Below are positions 1 through 9,511 of a stretch of DNA of 64,000 bases, one piece after another. A program made the position numbers and the translations under genes. Numbering within the stretch: position 1 is the stretch's first letter; each line of letters opens with the position of its first letter. The stretch is taken from positions 62,001-126,000 of the forward strand of contig CANMXJ010000012.1 in assembly GCA_947501805.1 (NCBI GenBank). Reading direction: 5' to 3'. This DNA comes from an uncultured Sulfitobacter sp. Its GTDB lineage: Bacteria; Pseudomonadota; Alphaproteobacteria; Rhodobacterales; Rhodobacteraceae. A model generated the notes under the pieces. It did no database searches. It worked only from the letters and a program-made list of their open reading frames with translations, and had not been told where the DNA came from.

Positions 1-3000
1 GGTTCATATGAAATAGACCCGTCCGCACGCACCGTAACGGTCCCGTTATCAGTTGTATAAACAGTGTTGCCAGAGCCGTCCGGCACACCCGTCAACACCA
101 CGCCACCCTGCCAGATCACTGTATTCGCCGGAGTTGCATCCGCGGATGTGTTTACGGAAAAAGTTCCATCCTCGGGGATGGTTTGTGCGATTGTCGTGGC
201 CGGTGTGTCATCAAGCACGGTTATGACAAAGCTGTCCTGATCCGTGTCATCATCGCTGTCGGTCACCTGAACCCCGAACGCCAGATCAATAGACGGCAGA
301 GTGCCGTGATCCAACGGGCCAAGCAGCGTAAAGCTATACCCTGCCCCCGGCGTCGTCGGGTTGGTCAATGCGACCGTGAAGACCTGATCCGCCACCGTGC
401 GGCCTGCCCCCTGATAGGCGATGGCACTGTGACCATCCGCTGCGATCTCGTACTCCAGACCCACACCATTGGCCGTCAGACCGATTGGCATATCGCTCAG
501 AACCGTATCAAAGCTATCTTCTCCCGGCACAAGATCAAGCGACCCTGAAGTCGTCGGCGTGCCCGGCGCGCTGCCGTTTGGCAAATTGGCCTCGTCCACT
601 GTGCCGTCTACCGGATTGCCAATGCCCGGCACCGTATCCGTGACCACAATCGGTTGTGTTCCTGAACCACCCGAGATGTCGCCATCACCGTCAATCGTGC
701 GGTAGGTAAAGTCATCGTTAAGCTGCAAATCGTTGCCCGGCTGAACATGGTCTGCACTGTCAACCGGCACATAGGACCACGTGCCATTCTGTGCCACATT
801 CAGTGTACCATATTGCGTTTCAACGCCCGTCAGGCCTGCAACCGGCACAACAGCAGTTTGGGTCGCACCACTTCTGTCCGTGTATGTGATATCATACAAA
901 AGACCACCGTCAGCCCCCAGCACATCATTGTCCAACAGGTTGTCAAAACTGGCAATGGTACCGCTTTCGACGACGTTAACGATGGCGTCATTCACAGGTG
1001 TAAGTGGAGTGTCATCCACAATAATGAAGGTTGCCGTACTGTTGATCGCAGAGTCTATATCGCGCACTTCGTACGCTACATTGAGCAACGTCAGCGCGGC
1101 GGCCGGCTGGTCCAACGGCCCGGACATTGTTGCCGTGATGGACTGGCTCGCACCCGTCACATCTGTGGGATTGTTGATCTGAAGCGTAAAGATAACGTTT
1201 GAACCCGCACTCGCCGTCACCGTATGATCGCCCCCGGACAGCGCATAGGTGAGCGCCGTACCGTCTGACGTCAAACTTCCGAGCCCCGTGAGTGTCGCGG
1301 CAGTAAAGACAACATCCGAAATATTGTCCGGCCCTTTTACGATCTGCAAAGACTGGGTTGTTGTCGGATTACTTGCCCCCATCGCAGATCCACTTGGCAG
1401 ATCTTTTTCGTCTAGACTGAAGGAAGCCGAGGAGGACACGGGATCGGTATCCGTCACCGTGATCACCTGGCTGGCATCATTGGACAGACTGCCATCCGCA
1501 TCGCGCAGGATATAACTAAAACTACCTGCCGTTGCATCTGCTCCGGGTGCGTCATGATCAAAGGTGGGACTTTGCGTGAACGTCCAGGTCCCGTCGTTGT
1601 TGACAACCAAGGTACCAGTCGGCGTGACCACAGTTTGCGAGGCTGGTGCGCTGCTGGCGAAGGTGAATGTTGTCTCGGCACCTGACGCATTTGTATAGGT
1701 AAAGCTATCGATTGTCGTGCCACCATCTGCGGACGCGGCATCATTGGTGACAACATTACCGGATCCGGATGGCGCGCCCTCGGCCAATACAATCGCAGAA
1801 TCGTCAATGGCAGTTGGTGTTGTGTCTGTCACTGTGACCGGCTGGTTGGTGAAGGGGGTGATGTCGCCGTCGGTGTCGCGCAGGGTGTAGCTGAAGCTGG
1901 CGTCCAGCGGGGCACCTGCGGTGTGGGTCAGGGCCGCATCGGGCGTGAAGCTCCAGCTGCCGTCTTCGGCCACAATCAGCGTGCCGTATTGCGTATCCAG
2001 CGGACCCGTGGTGGCACCGCTGAGCACGGCTGTTTGGGTGACACCTGCGTCATCCACATAGCGCACCTGATGCAGCAGCGCGCCGTCCGCGCCCGGGGTG
2101 TCATTGGCCAGCAGGTTCACGCCGCCATTGGACGAGCCGATGGCAGCGCCGCCCTCAACCACAGTGACGCCGGTTTGCGCCGCCGCACTTGGAATGTCGT
2201 CGGTGACCACAATGTCAAAACCGGTGCTAGCCGTGTCGCCGTCACCGTCTGTGACGGTCAGCGCAAACGGCAGCGCAAGCGTGTCCGCCCCGCTGGCGGG
2301 ATGGTCCAGCGGCAGGCTCTGCACGTAGTCATAGCCGGGCTGGTAGCCGTTGCCAGCCGTGGGTTGCGTCAGGGTGGCGGTAAAGACGGTCGGGCCGCTG
2401 GCCCCCGCGGTGGCCGTGATCACGCCGTTGGTGATGGTGTACACAAGCGCCGTGCCAGCGCTGCTCAGACCCAGCGCTGCAAGGTCTGTCTGGGCCGCAT
2501 CAAACGCCACACCCATCGGTGCGCTTTCACGGTCCGCGCCCACATCCGCCGTGATGTCGCCGCTGGCTGTCAGGGTTGCCCCCGGCACGCGCAGGTCCGC
2601 TTCGGCCACCGCGCCGTCCGGCGTGTTGCCAACCGTCGGGCCGTCGTCTGTAAAGCTGAAGCTGGCACCGATATTGACGCTTGCCATGTCCTGCGCCGTA
2701 TCACCGTCGCCGTCCGTCACATCAGAGGTCGCGCTCAGGGTAACCAGACCCGCCGCAAGGCTTGCGATATCCGCATTGTCGCCGGTATCCGCGTGATCCA
2801 CCGGCTGCGTCTGGGTCAGCGTGACCTGCCCCGCGCCGTCCTGCGTGATTCTGAACACCGTGTTGGCCGCGTTGACATTCGCCACAGTCATCTCGGTCGA
2901 GCCGATGATCGTGCCGCCCACCAGGTGCAGCGTGATCGCATTGCCTTCGCTGCTCAGACCCGAAGGCACGGAGGTCGCCCCGCCTTGCAAGCCCAAAGCA

Positions 3001-5930
3001 TAGCCCAGCACTTCGCCGTTGAGCGCCGCAGCCCCGTCATTGCCCAGATCGTTGGTCAGCTGGAATGCGCCGCTGAAGTCGGCGCGCGCCGTGTCCGCGC
3101 CCGCCAGCGTATCGCCGTCCTGTGTGTTCAGGACCGGCGCGCTAAAGCCCGCGTTCACTGCCAGATCCGTGCTTGGAATGTCATCGCCAAAGCTGAAGCG
3201 TGCGCCGATCTCGGCTGTCTGTGTCGCCGTGTCGCCGTCACCGTCCTGCACCGTCAGGCGCAGCACCGCTGCCGTGTTTACCAGGCTGACCACATCCACA
3301 CCCGCGCTCGGGTGATCCAGCGCGCGCAACTGGTCCAGCGTCACCACACCCGTGCCCGCATCCACGCTGATGCTAAACGCCGCCGGTCCAGACTGGCCGC
3401 CCACACGGCCCACAAGCACGCCGTTCTCGAGGAACAGCAACACCGGATCGCCGCTGGCCGTGTCCACAACACCGCTGGCAACACCCGCGCTTGGCACCTC
3501 AAGGCTGTACACCGTGCCCACCGTTGCATCCGCACCATCCGCGCCGTGATCGGGATCAAACAATACCGAGAAATCCGCCGCAGGGTCATTGGCCAGATCC
3601 GCATCCGTCGTGGCCAATGCCACCGGCGCGGTTTGCGCCGTGATCACCGGCGCATCATCCACAATGCGGATGTTCAGCGTATCGCTTGCCGTGCTGCCGT
3701 CCAGATCCGTCAGACTGATCGCAAAACCGTCCAGCAGATCGTCGCGGCCCGCGCCGCTGTGTGTCTCTCCATCCGCCAGCGTATAGGTATACTCCACCAC
3801 ACCTGTCGCCGGATCAAAACCGGTGATCACAAGCGTGCTGCCCAAGGCGCTGGTCAAGCTCAGCGGCGTGCCCGCAGGCGTGCCACCCGCAACGATATCA
3901 ATACTGTTGCCGCCCGCCGTGAGGCTGAGTGCGTCAATCCCGTCAAACGCCGTGACCGTAAAGCTGCCCGAGACGCTGTCGTCATCCGCCCCCACCTGCG
4001 TGCCAGTGGGAAGCTTGCTCTCGTTCACCACCGCGTCGCTGCCGCTTGCATCACCGTCCAGACCGCCAATCGACACCGGCGCATCGCCGATATCCACCGT
4101 CAGAACCGCCGTGTCCGTGTCACCGTCACCGTCCGTCAGCGTGTAGCCAAACGCATCCTCAACACCCCCCGGCGTCCCCGGCGCGCGCGTGTATGTATAG
4201 CTGCCATCCGATGCAATCGTCAGCGTCCCGTACAGACCCACAACATCAACCGTCCCCGTCGCAGGCACCGGTGTCGCAACACCCCCAACCGTCACAGACG
4301 TCACAATCGCACCATCCGCACCAACACTGTCCGTACCAGGACCCGTAATCACATTCCCCGATACCGATCCAGATAGACCACCCGTACCCCCAACAACCGT
4401 CGCAGAATCGTCAATGGCCAACGGCACCGAACTGCCGCCGGGGATCACGATAACGGGATCCTGCGTGACCGGTTCGGTTACAGATGTATCTTCCACCACC
4501 GAGATCACCCAATTCGCCGTGTCTGTGGCGTTGTCGGTGCCGCTGGAATCGTCGACTGTGTAAGGAATGCTGACATTGCCCACAAAACCCGGATCCGGCT
4601 GGAAGGTCAGCCGGCCGTCACTTCCGATGGACACAATACCACTTCCGTCGCTCAGGGTTACAGGTAAACCTACGGAAATCGTCTGTCCGTCAACATGCGT
4701 GATCGTCAGCGTGTCGCCGGTATCCACATCATCGTCGTTTGCCAGCACATCGCTTGAGACCGGTTGTCCGATTGTAGTGCGCGATTCATCATCTTGCGGT
4801 GCTGGCCGATCATTGGTGCCGAGGATGGTAATCACAACATCTTTGACAGTCGAGCCGCCATCACTGTCCGTTACGCGCACCCTGATCACATCGGAGAGGG
4901 TTTGACCGGGCGGAAGCGCCTGAACCTCGGTAGAACCGTTGTCCAGCGTGTAGCTCCAGCCGCCTGTCTCATCTATGATCAGGGTACCATATTGTCCGGT
5001 GCTACCGGGAATACTCCAGATGTGGCTGTCCCCGATGTCGACATCATCGACTGTAAGCTGACCAACTGCACTTTGGCTGCCATCTTCCTGAACCGATCCA
5101 TCCTCAAGCCCGCCAATCTGGGGAAGGTCGTTTGTGCCTTCGACCAGAATTGTCAGGGTTGTTGTGGCTGTGCGGCCGTCAGGGTCAATTACAGTGTAGG
5201 TAAACACATCCGTCTCAATGTCGTCACCGCCAAGAGACTGGGTTGTCTCAAGTGTGTTATCGAGCACGTAGATATAGGTGCCGTCCGGGTTCAGAACCAA
5301 CGTCCCGTAAATGCCCGGCACCTGCGCACCAAGGGTTCCTTCTACGCCGTCACGCGCAACACCGATAACCGTCAGGCCCGAGCCGTTTGTGTCGGTGTCA
5401 TTAACGAGGACGTCCCCCTCAACCTGCGGCTCGCCGGTTTGCGGGTCATTGTCACCTGTGGTGATGCCAGCCCCTGTGACGGAGGCGTTGTCGGGTTCGA
5501 TCACAAGCCCCTGAGGCACCGTATCAACGGTGTCCTTTTGACCACCTGCGGCAGCCGCCACACCGATCAAGCCTAGAATAGGAGCCAATCCGGCAAGACC
5601 AAAGACGGCGGGCACAAAGCCCTGCTCGATCTCGGCGATCTGGAAGGTTTCCCAAGGCTCGGAATACTGACCCCACCATGTGACACCGTTTTCGTCCAAA
5701 AAGACAATATCGTTACGTTCTTCTTCGTACATCACAAAGAAGTCGATGATCGTGATCTTGCGCCCGTCGGTTAGAACCAACACCAGATCATTGCCTGCAC
5801 GGTCAAACCGCGTGACCTCTTCCGGTCCGAAATGCAGCGTTACAACACTGGGGCTGTCCAGTGTGATTGTTGCCTTTTCTTCCGGCTTGGAGGTTTCCGC
5901 ATCGGATTTAAGCGTAACAGTACTGATCAT
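1..5930 (-). CDS. Giant BapA-type repeat adhesin (N-terminal part, runs off left edge)
   Basis: The frame is open from an ATG at 5930 down to base 1, so at least 1976 residues are visible and the C-terminus is missing. Residues about 1-120 resemble the BapA prefix domain of biofilm proteins: an acidic beta-rich stretch with FGPEEVTRFDRAGNDLVLVL, then ITIIDFF and a NGVTWWGQYSEPW motif. A hydrophobic Ala/Gly/Leu segment follows at about residues 125-150. The rest is a string of VCBS/cadherin-like and DUF5801-like repeats, recognised by DGDGDT, ANDTDTNGSG, DGTYTY-like and VTDTTPTAIDD motifs. Such proteins are normally exported by type I secretion and mediate surface attachment or biofilm formation; that role is inferred. 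The repeats recur with variations, and the 1.9-4.4 kb part is more GC-rich than the flanks. No secretion genes are in view. The family assignment is fairly sure, the exact function is not. Confidence 0.85.
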   Translation of the reverse strand, partial: MISTVTLKSDAETSKPEEKATITLDSPSVVTLHFGPEEVTRFDRAGNDLVLVLTDGRKITIIDFFVMYEEERNDIVFLDENGVTWWGQYSEPWETFQIAEIEQGFVPAVFGLAGLAPILGLIGVAAAAGGQKDTVDTVPQGLVIEPDNASVTGAGITTGDNDPQTGEPQVEGDVLVNDTDTNGSGLTVIGVARDGVEGTLGAQVPGIYGTLVLNPDGTYIYVLDNTLETTQSLGGDDIETDVFTYTVIDPDGRTATTTLTILVEGTNDLPQIGGLEDGSVQEDGSQSAVGQLTVDDVDIGDSHIWSIPGSTGQYGTLIIDETGGWSYTLDNGSTEVQALPPGQTLSDVIRVRVTDSDGGSTVKDVVITILGTNDRPAPQDDESRTTIGQPVSSDVLANDDDVDTGDTLTITHVDGQTISVGLPVTLSDGSGIVSIGSDGRLTFQPDPGFVGNVSIPYTVDDSSGTDNATDTANWVISVVEDTSVTEPVTQDPVIVIPGGSSVPLAIDDSATVVGGTGGLSGSVSGNVITGPGTDSVGADGAIVTSVTVGGVATPVPATGTVDVVGLYGTLTIASDGSYTYTRAPGTPGGVEDAFGYTLTDGDGDTDTAVLTVDIGDAPVSIGGLDGDASGSDAVVNESKLPTGTQVGADDDSVSGSFTVTAFDGIDALSLTAGGNSIDIVAGGTPAGTPLSLTSALGSTLVITGFDPATGVVEYTYTLADGETHSGAGRDDLLDGFAISLTDLDGSTASDTLNIRIVDDAPVITAQTAPVALATTDADLANDPAADFSVLFDPDHGADGADATVGTVYSLEVPSAGVASGVVDTASGDPVLLFLENGVLVGRVGGQSGPAAFSISVDAGTGVVTLDQLRALDHPSAGVDVVSLVNTAAVLRLTVQDGDGDTATQTAEIGARFSFGDDIPSTDLAVNAGFSAPVLNTQDGDTLAGADTARADFSGAFQLTNDLGNDGAAALNGEVLGYALGLQGGATSVPSGLSSEGNAITLHLVGGTIIGSTEMTVANVNAANTVFRITQDGAGQVTLTQTQPVDHADTGDNADIASLAAGLVTLSATSDVTDGDGDTAQDMASVNIGASFSFTDDGPTVGNTPDGAVAEADLRVPGATLTASGDITADVGADRESAPMGVAFDAAQTDLAALGLSSAGTALVYTITNGVITATAGASGPTVFTATLTQPTAGNGYQPGYDYVQSLPLDHPASGADTLALPFALTVTDGDGDTASTGFDIVVTDDIPSAAAQTGVTVVEGGAAIGSSNGGVNLLANDTPGADGALLHQVRYVDDAGVTQTAVLSGATTGPLDTQYGTLIVAEDGSWSFTPDAALTHTAGAPLDASFSYTLRDTDGDITPFTNQPVTVTDTTPTAIDDSAIVLAEGAPSGSGNVVTNDAASADGGTTIDSFTYTNASGAETTFTFASSAPASQTVVTPTGTLVVNNDGTWTFTQSPTFDHDAPGADATAGSFSYILRDADGSLSNDASQVITVTDTDPVSSSASFSLDEKDLPSGSAMGASNPTTTQSLQIVKGPDNISDVVFTAATLTGLGSLTSDGTALTYALSGGDHTVTASAGSNVIFTLQINNPTDVTGASQSITATMSGPLDQPAAALTLLNVAYEVRDIDSAINSTATFIIVDDTPLTPVNDAIVNVVESGTIASFDNLLDNDVLGADGGLLYDITYTDRSGATQTAVVPVAGLTGVETQYGTLNVAQNGTWSYVPVDSADHVQPGNDLQLNDDFTYRTIDGDGDISGGSGTQPIVVTDTVPGIGNPVDGTVDEANLPNGSAPGTPTTSGSLDLVPGEDSFDTVLSDMPIGLTANGVGLEYEIAADGHSAIAYQGAGRTVADQVFTVALTNPTTPGAGYSFTLLGPLDHGTLPSIDLAFGVQVTDSDDDTDQDSFVITVLDDTPATTIAQTIPEDGTFSVNTSADATPANTVIWQGGVVLTGVPDGSGNTVYTTDNGTVTVRADGSISYE

Positions 5931-6478
5931 GAGAAATACCTATTAACAGCGTCAGCGGAACAAACGGCGTGACGGATGGACATCGGAAGGAAGCGAAGCG
6001 GGAAACACCGGTTGCTGCATCAAACAAGCAAAGGCGTTGGAGCGAAAAACGGGGAAGCGGGAGGGCGTCGGCATAGTGGCTGGATTCATCCTGAGAACTC
6101 AAACCCAAAGGCGGTCGGGTTAACTATTTTCGATTTAAGTCGACGTATTTCCGACCCGGAGACCTTTCATCATATATACTATATATAGACATGGTCTACG
6201 GTTTTGGCACGGTATAGGGGAAATATGTCCAATTAGCGTCAGAAACGAAATAAATTTGTCGGTTAACCATCGCTGGCCTCATTCGTTAACGCCCTGCACG
6301 CTTGTCGGAGACGCATTTCGACGGTCCGCCTCACAAACGGAACATTCTGCTTGGACCCGATGCAAAAGACAGGCTAAACAAACTTGCTGAGGTATTGGAC
6401 GTTTGACGTGCCGAGCCAGTGCTGTACTGGCGCAGGCGTGCGAAAAACGGTAACCGATACCCAATGGGAGAGAACCAA
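5931..6478. other. Intergenic region between divergent adhesin and ABC operon
   Basis: About 550 bases separate the two divergent start codons. An AT-rich stretch around 6165-6190 (alternating ATAT) could hold promoter elements for either side, but no convincing -35/-10 pair was identified. Small open frames here have no coding character. The likely Shine-Dalgarno of the downstream gene is GGGAGAG at about 6466-6472. Confidence 0.4.
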
Positions 6479-7264
6479 ATGAAACGAATGACTAAACTGA
6501 CGACATTGATAGCCACCGCCGCTGCTACGGCCACATTTGCCTTTTCGGCCTCGGCCGAGACCGTAACAATCGGGACCGAGGGCGCATACCCTCCGTTCAA
6601 CTATATCGAATCTGACGGTAAAATTGCCGGTTTCGATGTGGACATCGCGTTGGCCCTTTGCGAGCGGATGGACGTCGAATGTGACGTGGTTGCACAAGAC
6701 TGGGATGGCATCATTCCGGGCCTTCTGGCCAAGAAGTACGACGTGATTGTCGCGTCGATGTTCATCACCGAAGAACGCAAGAAACAGGTTGATTTCACCG
6801 ACCCCTATTACCTTGCTGCGATGACGCATGTGGTACCAAAAGACAGCGGCATCACCGAGTTCACCAAGGAATCACTTGCTGGCAAGATCATTGGTGCGCA
6901 GTCCGGTACAACGCAGGCAGACTATGCCGAAGCGACCTATACGGACTCCGAAATCCGTCTGTATCCGACACAGGATGAAGTGAACCTGGATATGGCAAGC
7001 GGACGCATCGACCTGCAGGTTGGTGACTTCCTGCCGATGCTGGACTGGACCACCAAATCAGACGACGGTGGATGCTGCGTATTGGCGGGCGAGCCGATCA
7101 CCGATCCTGCGTTTGTCGGTGAAGGTGTTGGCATGGCTGTGCGTCAGGAAGACGATGAACTGCGCGAAAAGCTGAACAAGGCGCTGGCCGAAATTCGCGC
7201 CGATGGCACGTATCTCGAGATCAACAACAAGTACTTCGACATCGACGTCTATACGATGAAATGA
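6479..7264 (+). CDS. Amino acid ABC transporter, periplasmic substrate-binding protein
   Basis: This is a family 3 solute-binding protein (polar amino acid uptake, HisJ/ArgT type) that captures an amino acid in the periplasm and delivers it to the permeases encoded next. The 261-residue product starts at the ATG at 6479, seven bases after GGGAGAG. An open frame extends further upstream but would spoil the signal peptide. Residues 1-22 form a typical signal peptide (MKR start, Ala/Thr-rich core, cleavage after ASA). The mature protein opens with the family signature GTEGAYPPFNYI and has IAGFDVDIALALCERM and FTDPYY-type motifs. The conserved ligand-binding arginine that usually precedes the FTDPY block is not obvious, so substrate specificity is open. 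It is first in a run of six co-directional genes. Confidence 0.92.
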   Translation: MKRMTKLTTLIATAAATATFAFSASAETVTIGTEGAYPPFNYIESDGKIAGFDVDIALALCERMDVECDVVAQDWDGIIPGLLAKKYDVIVASMFITEERKKQVDFTDPYYLAAMTHVVPKDSGITEFTKESLAGKIIGAQSGTTQADYAEATYTDSEIRLYPTQDEVNLDMASGRIDLQVGDFLPMLDWTTKSDDGGCCVLAGEPITDPAFVGEGVGMAVRQEDDELREKLNKALAEIRADGTYLEINNKYFDIDVYTMK

Positions 7265-7297
7265 TGCTGATCGTCCTCCCTTCCATAAAGCCGACCC

Positions 7298-8005
7298 ATG
7301 CTTGAGATTTTCTCTTTTGGCGATGCTGGCTGGGGGGACGAAATCCTTCAGGGGCTGATGATTACCATTCAGTTGGCAATTGTCACGCTGCCTGTGGGGT
7401 TGTTTCTGGGCTTTCTTGTTGCCTTCATGTCGCTCTCGCGGCTGCGCGCCCTGCGCTATACGGGTATCGGCTATACCACCATCATGCGGGGCCTGCCCGA
7501 AATTCTGACTCTGTTTGTGGTCTATAACGGTGTTGGCATCCTGCTGAACACTCTTATCCAGTGGTGGAACCCTGAAAGCGGGTCGATCAATTTCAGCCCC
7601 TTTGCCGCAGGTGTGATTGCGCTTGGCATGGTCTTTGGTGCCTTTGCGGGCGAAGTGATCCGCGGTGCGTTCAACTCTCTTGATGCCGGACAGGCCGAAG
7701 CAGGCCGCGCCATCGGGATGAACCAGCGCCAGATTTTCTTGCGCATCCAATTGCCGCAACTCTGGCGTTTTGCCCTGCCCGGATTGGGAAATCTCTGGAT
7801 CAACATGCTCAAGGATACCGCCCTTGTGTCCGTGATCGCGCTGGATGATCTGATGCGCATGACAAAAGTGGCGGTTGGCGTCACAAAACAACCTTTTACC
7901 TTCTACCTCGCGGCCTGCCTGATCTATTGGGCACTGTGCCTTTTGTCCGAGGTGGTATTGGCCCGGATGGAGCGTCGCGCAAATCGCGGCGTGCGCAGGG
8001 CCTGA
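7298..8005 (+). CDS. Amino acid ABC transporter permease (HisQ-like)
   Basis: Inner-membrane permease of the polar amino acid transporter, 235 residues with about five hydrophobic helices. The cytoplasmic EAA loop that docks to the ATPase is visible at roughly residues 130-155, with EAGRAIGMNQRQIF and LPQLWRFALPG. The N-terminal part has the usual GLMITIQLAI segment. The gene begins 33 bases after the binding-protein stop and ends one base before the second permease, so the pair is expected to form the heterodimeric channel. Substrate cannot be told from the permease. Confidence 0.92.
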   Translation: MLEIFSFGDAGWGDEILQGLMITIQLAIVTLPVGLFLGFLVAFMSLSRLRALRYTGIGYTTIMRGLPEILTLFVVYNGVGILLNTLIQWWNPESGSINFSPFAAGVIALGMVFGAFAGEVIRGAFNSLDAGQAEAGRAIGMNQRQIFLRIQLPQLWRFALPGLGNLWINMLKDTALVSVIALDDLMRMTKVAVGVTKQPFTFYLAACLIYWALCLLSEVVLARMERRANRGVRRA

Positions 8006-8006
8006 T

Positions 8007-8732
8007 ATGAACCCGACCGAAATTCTCATTGAATACTGGCCACGCCTGCTTGACGGGACGTTGATGACGATCAAGCTGACGCTGATGGGCGCGTTCATCG
8101 CTGCCATTTTTGCGCCCTTCTTTGCCTTGATCCGCGTGCAAGCGCCAACAGCGGCGCAAGCCCCCTTGCGCCTTTACATCTCTTTCATGCGCGGCACGCC
8201 GATCCTCGCGCAGCTGTTCTTGATCTACTACGGTTCCGGCCAGTTCCGCCCGTTCCTGACAGAATGGGGCCTTTGGAACTTCTTTCGCGACCCCTTCAAT
8301 TGTGCCTTGTTGGCTTTTGCGCTCAATTCCACCGCGTACCAGACCGAAATCCTGCGTGGCGGTATCATGGGCGTGAACCAAGGAGAGATCGAGGCCGCCA
8401 AGGCCGTTGGCATGGGCCGTTTGACCACCCTGCGCCGTGTGGTCATGCCGCATGCCTACCGCATCGCATGGCCCGCTCTTGGCAACGAGGTGATCTTGCT
8501 GATGAAGGCAAGCGCGCTGGCCAGTGTTGTGACCGTTTTCGATATCATGGGGCGTACACGACAGGTGTTTTCCAAAACATTCGATTTCTCGGTCTACCTT
8601 TGGGCGGCAGTAATCTACCTCTGCATCACAGCGCTGTTTGTGATGCTGTGGCGCTTGGCTGAACGCCGCCTCAGCCGCCATATCGACCCGCAGCGCGCCA
8701 CGTCCGAACCTTTGAAGGGAGCCCGAGGATGA
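8007..8732 (+). CDS. Amino acid ABC transporter permease (HisM-like)
   Basis: Second inner-membrane permease of the same transporter, 241 residues. It shows the N-terminal GTLMTIKLTLMGAF helix, the RGTPILAQLFLIYYG motif typical of HisM/GltK permeases, and an EAA loop around EIEAAKAVGMGRLTTLRRV followed by MPHAYRIAWPALGNE. It starts one base after the preceding stop and its own stop overlaps the ATPase start by four bases (ATGA), which indicates translational coupling. Confidence 0.92.
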   Translation: MNPTEILIEYWPRLLDGTLMTIKLTLMGAFIAAIFAPFFALIRVQAPTAAQAPLRLYISFMRGTPILAQLFLIYYGSGQFRPFLTEWGLWNFFRDPFNCALLAFALNSTAYQTEILRGGIMGVNQGEIEAAKAVGMGRLTTLRRVVMPHAYRIAWPALGNEVILLMKASALASVVTVFDIMGRTRQVFSKTFDFSVYLWAAVIYLCITALFVMLWRLAERRLSRHIDPQRATSEPLKGARG

Positions 8733-9487
8733 CAGCCTTACAAACGATCCTGAAGGCGGAAAACATCTGCAAATCATTCGGCTCTGTCGAGGTTCTCAAA
8801 GGGGTTTCACTGGAAGCCCGGCAACATGATGTGATCTCGATCCTTGGCTCCTCCGGTTCGGGAAAATCGACGTTCCTGCGATGTTTGAATTTCCTCGAAA
8901 CCCCGACGTCTGGCAAAGTGATTGTGCAGGGTGACGAAGTTCTGGTGCGCAATGGCAAACCACAGGACATGCGCCAGATCGAAGCGATCCGTGCGCGGCT
9001 TGGCATGGTCTTTCAACAGTTCAATCTGTGGAGCCACCGCACCGTTCTGGAAAACGTGATGGAAGGCCCTGTTCAGGTCAAGCGCGTGCCCAAGGCAGAA
9101 GCCCGCGCCAAGGCCGAGGCCCTGCTGATCCGCGTCGGCCTGAAAGACCGGATGGATATGTATCCGTCGCAGTTGTCTGGCGGTCAGCAACAGCGCGTCG
9201 CAATTGCACGGGCTTTGGCAATGGAGCCTGATGCGATCCTGTTTGACGAACCCACCTCTGCACTTGATCCTGAATTGGTCGGCGAAGTCCTGAAAGTCAT
9301 GCAGTCGTTGGCTGTTGAAGGCACCACCATGATCGTGGTCACGCACGAAATGGATTTTGCCCGCGATGTTTCCTCGGAGGTGGTATTCCTGCACGAGGGC
9401 CGTATCGCAGAACAAGGTCCACCCGAGCAGATGTTCACCGACCCAAAAACCGACGTTTTCAAACGCTTCATCACCAAGGTGAAGTGA
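8729..9487 (+). CDS. Amino acid ABC transporter ATP-binding protein (HisP/GlnQ-like)
   Basis: Cytoplasmic ATPase that powers the transporter, 252 residues, the normal length for the family. Walker A is GSSGSGKST near residue 40, the Q-loop is FQQFNLW, the ABC signature is LSGGQQQRVAIARAL, and Walker B is AILFDEPTSALDPE, followed by the switch histidine in VVTHEM. The 3' end is followed by a 24-base gap before the racemase-like gene, with no terminator, so the enzymes downstream are probably in the same transcript. Confidence 0.95.
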   Translation: MTALQTILKAENICKSFGSVEVLKGVSLEARQHDVISILGSSGSGKSTFLRCLNFLETPTSGKVIVQGDEVLVRNGKPQDMRQIEAIRARLGMVFQQFNLWSHRTVLENVMEGPVQVKRVPKAEARAKAEALLIRVGLKDRMDMYPSQLSGGQQQRVAIARALAMEPDAILFDEPTSALDPELVGEVLKVMQSLAVEGTTMIVVTHEMDFARDVSSEVVFLHEGRIAEQGPPEQMFTDPKTDVFKRFITKVK

Positions 9488-9511
9488 CCTGATTTCATAC
9501 CGGAGCCCAAA

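Noticed and set aside
1923..4376. Plus-strand open frame of 817 codons
   Set aside because: It is antisense to the repeat-rich adhesin; the Arg/His/Ala-rich translation has no domain and arises from biased codon use of the minus-strand gene.
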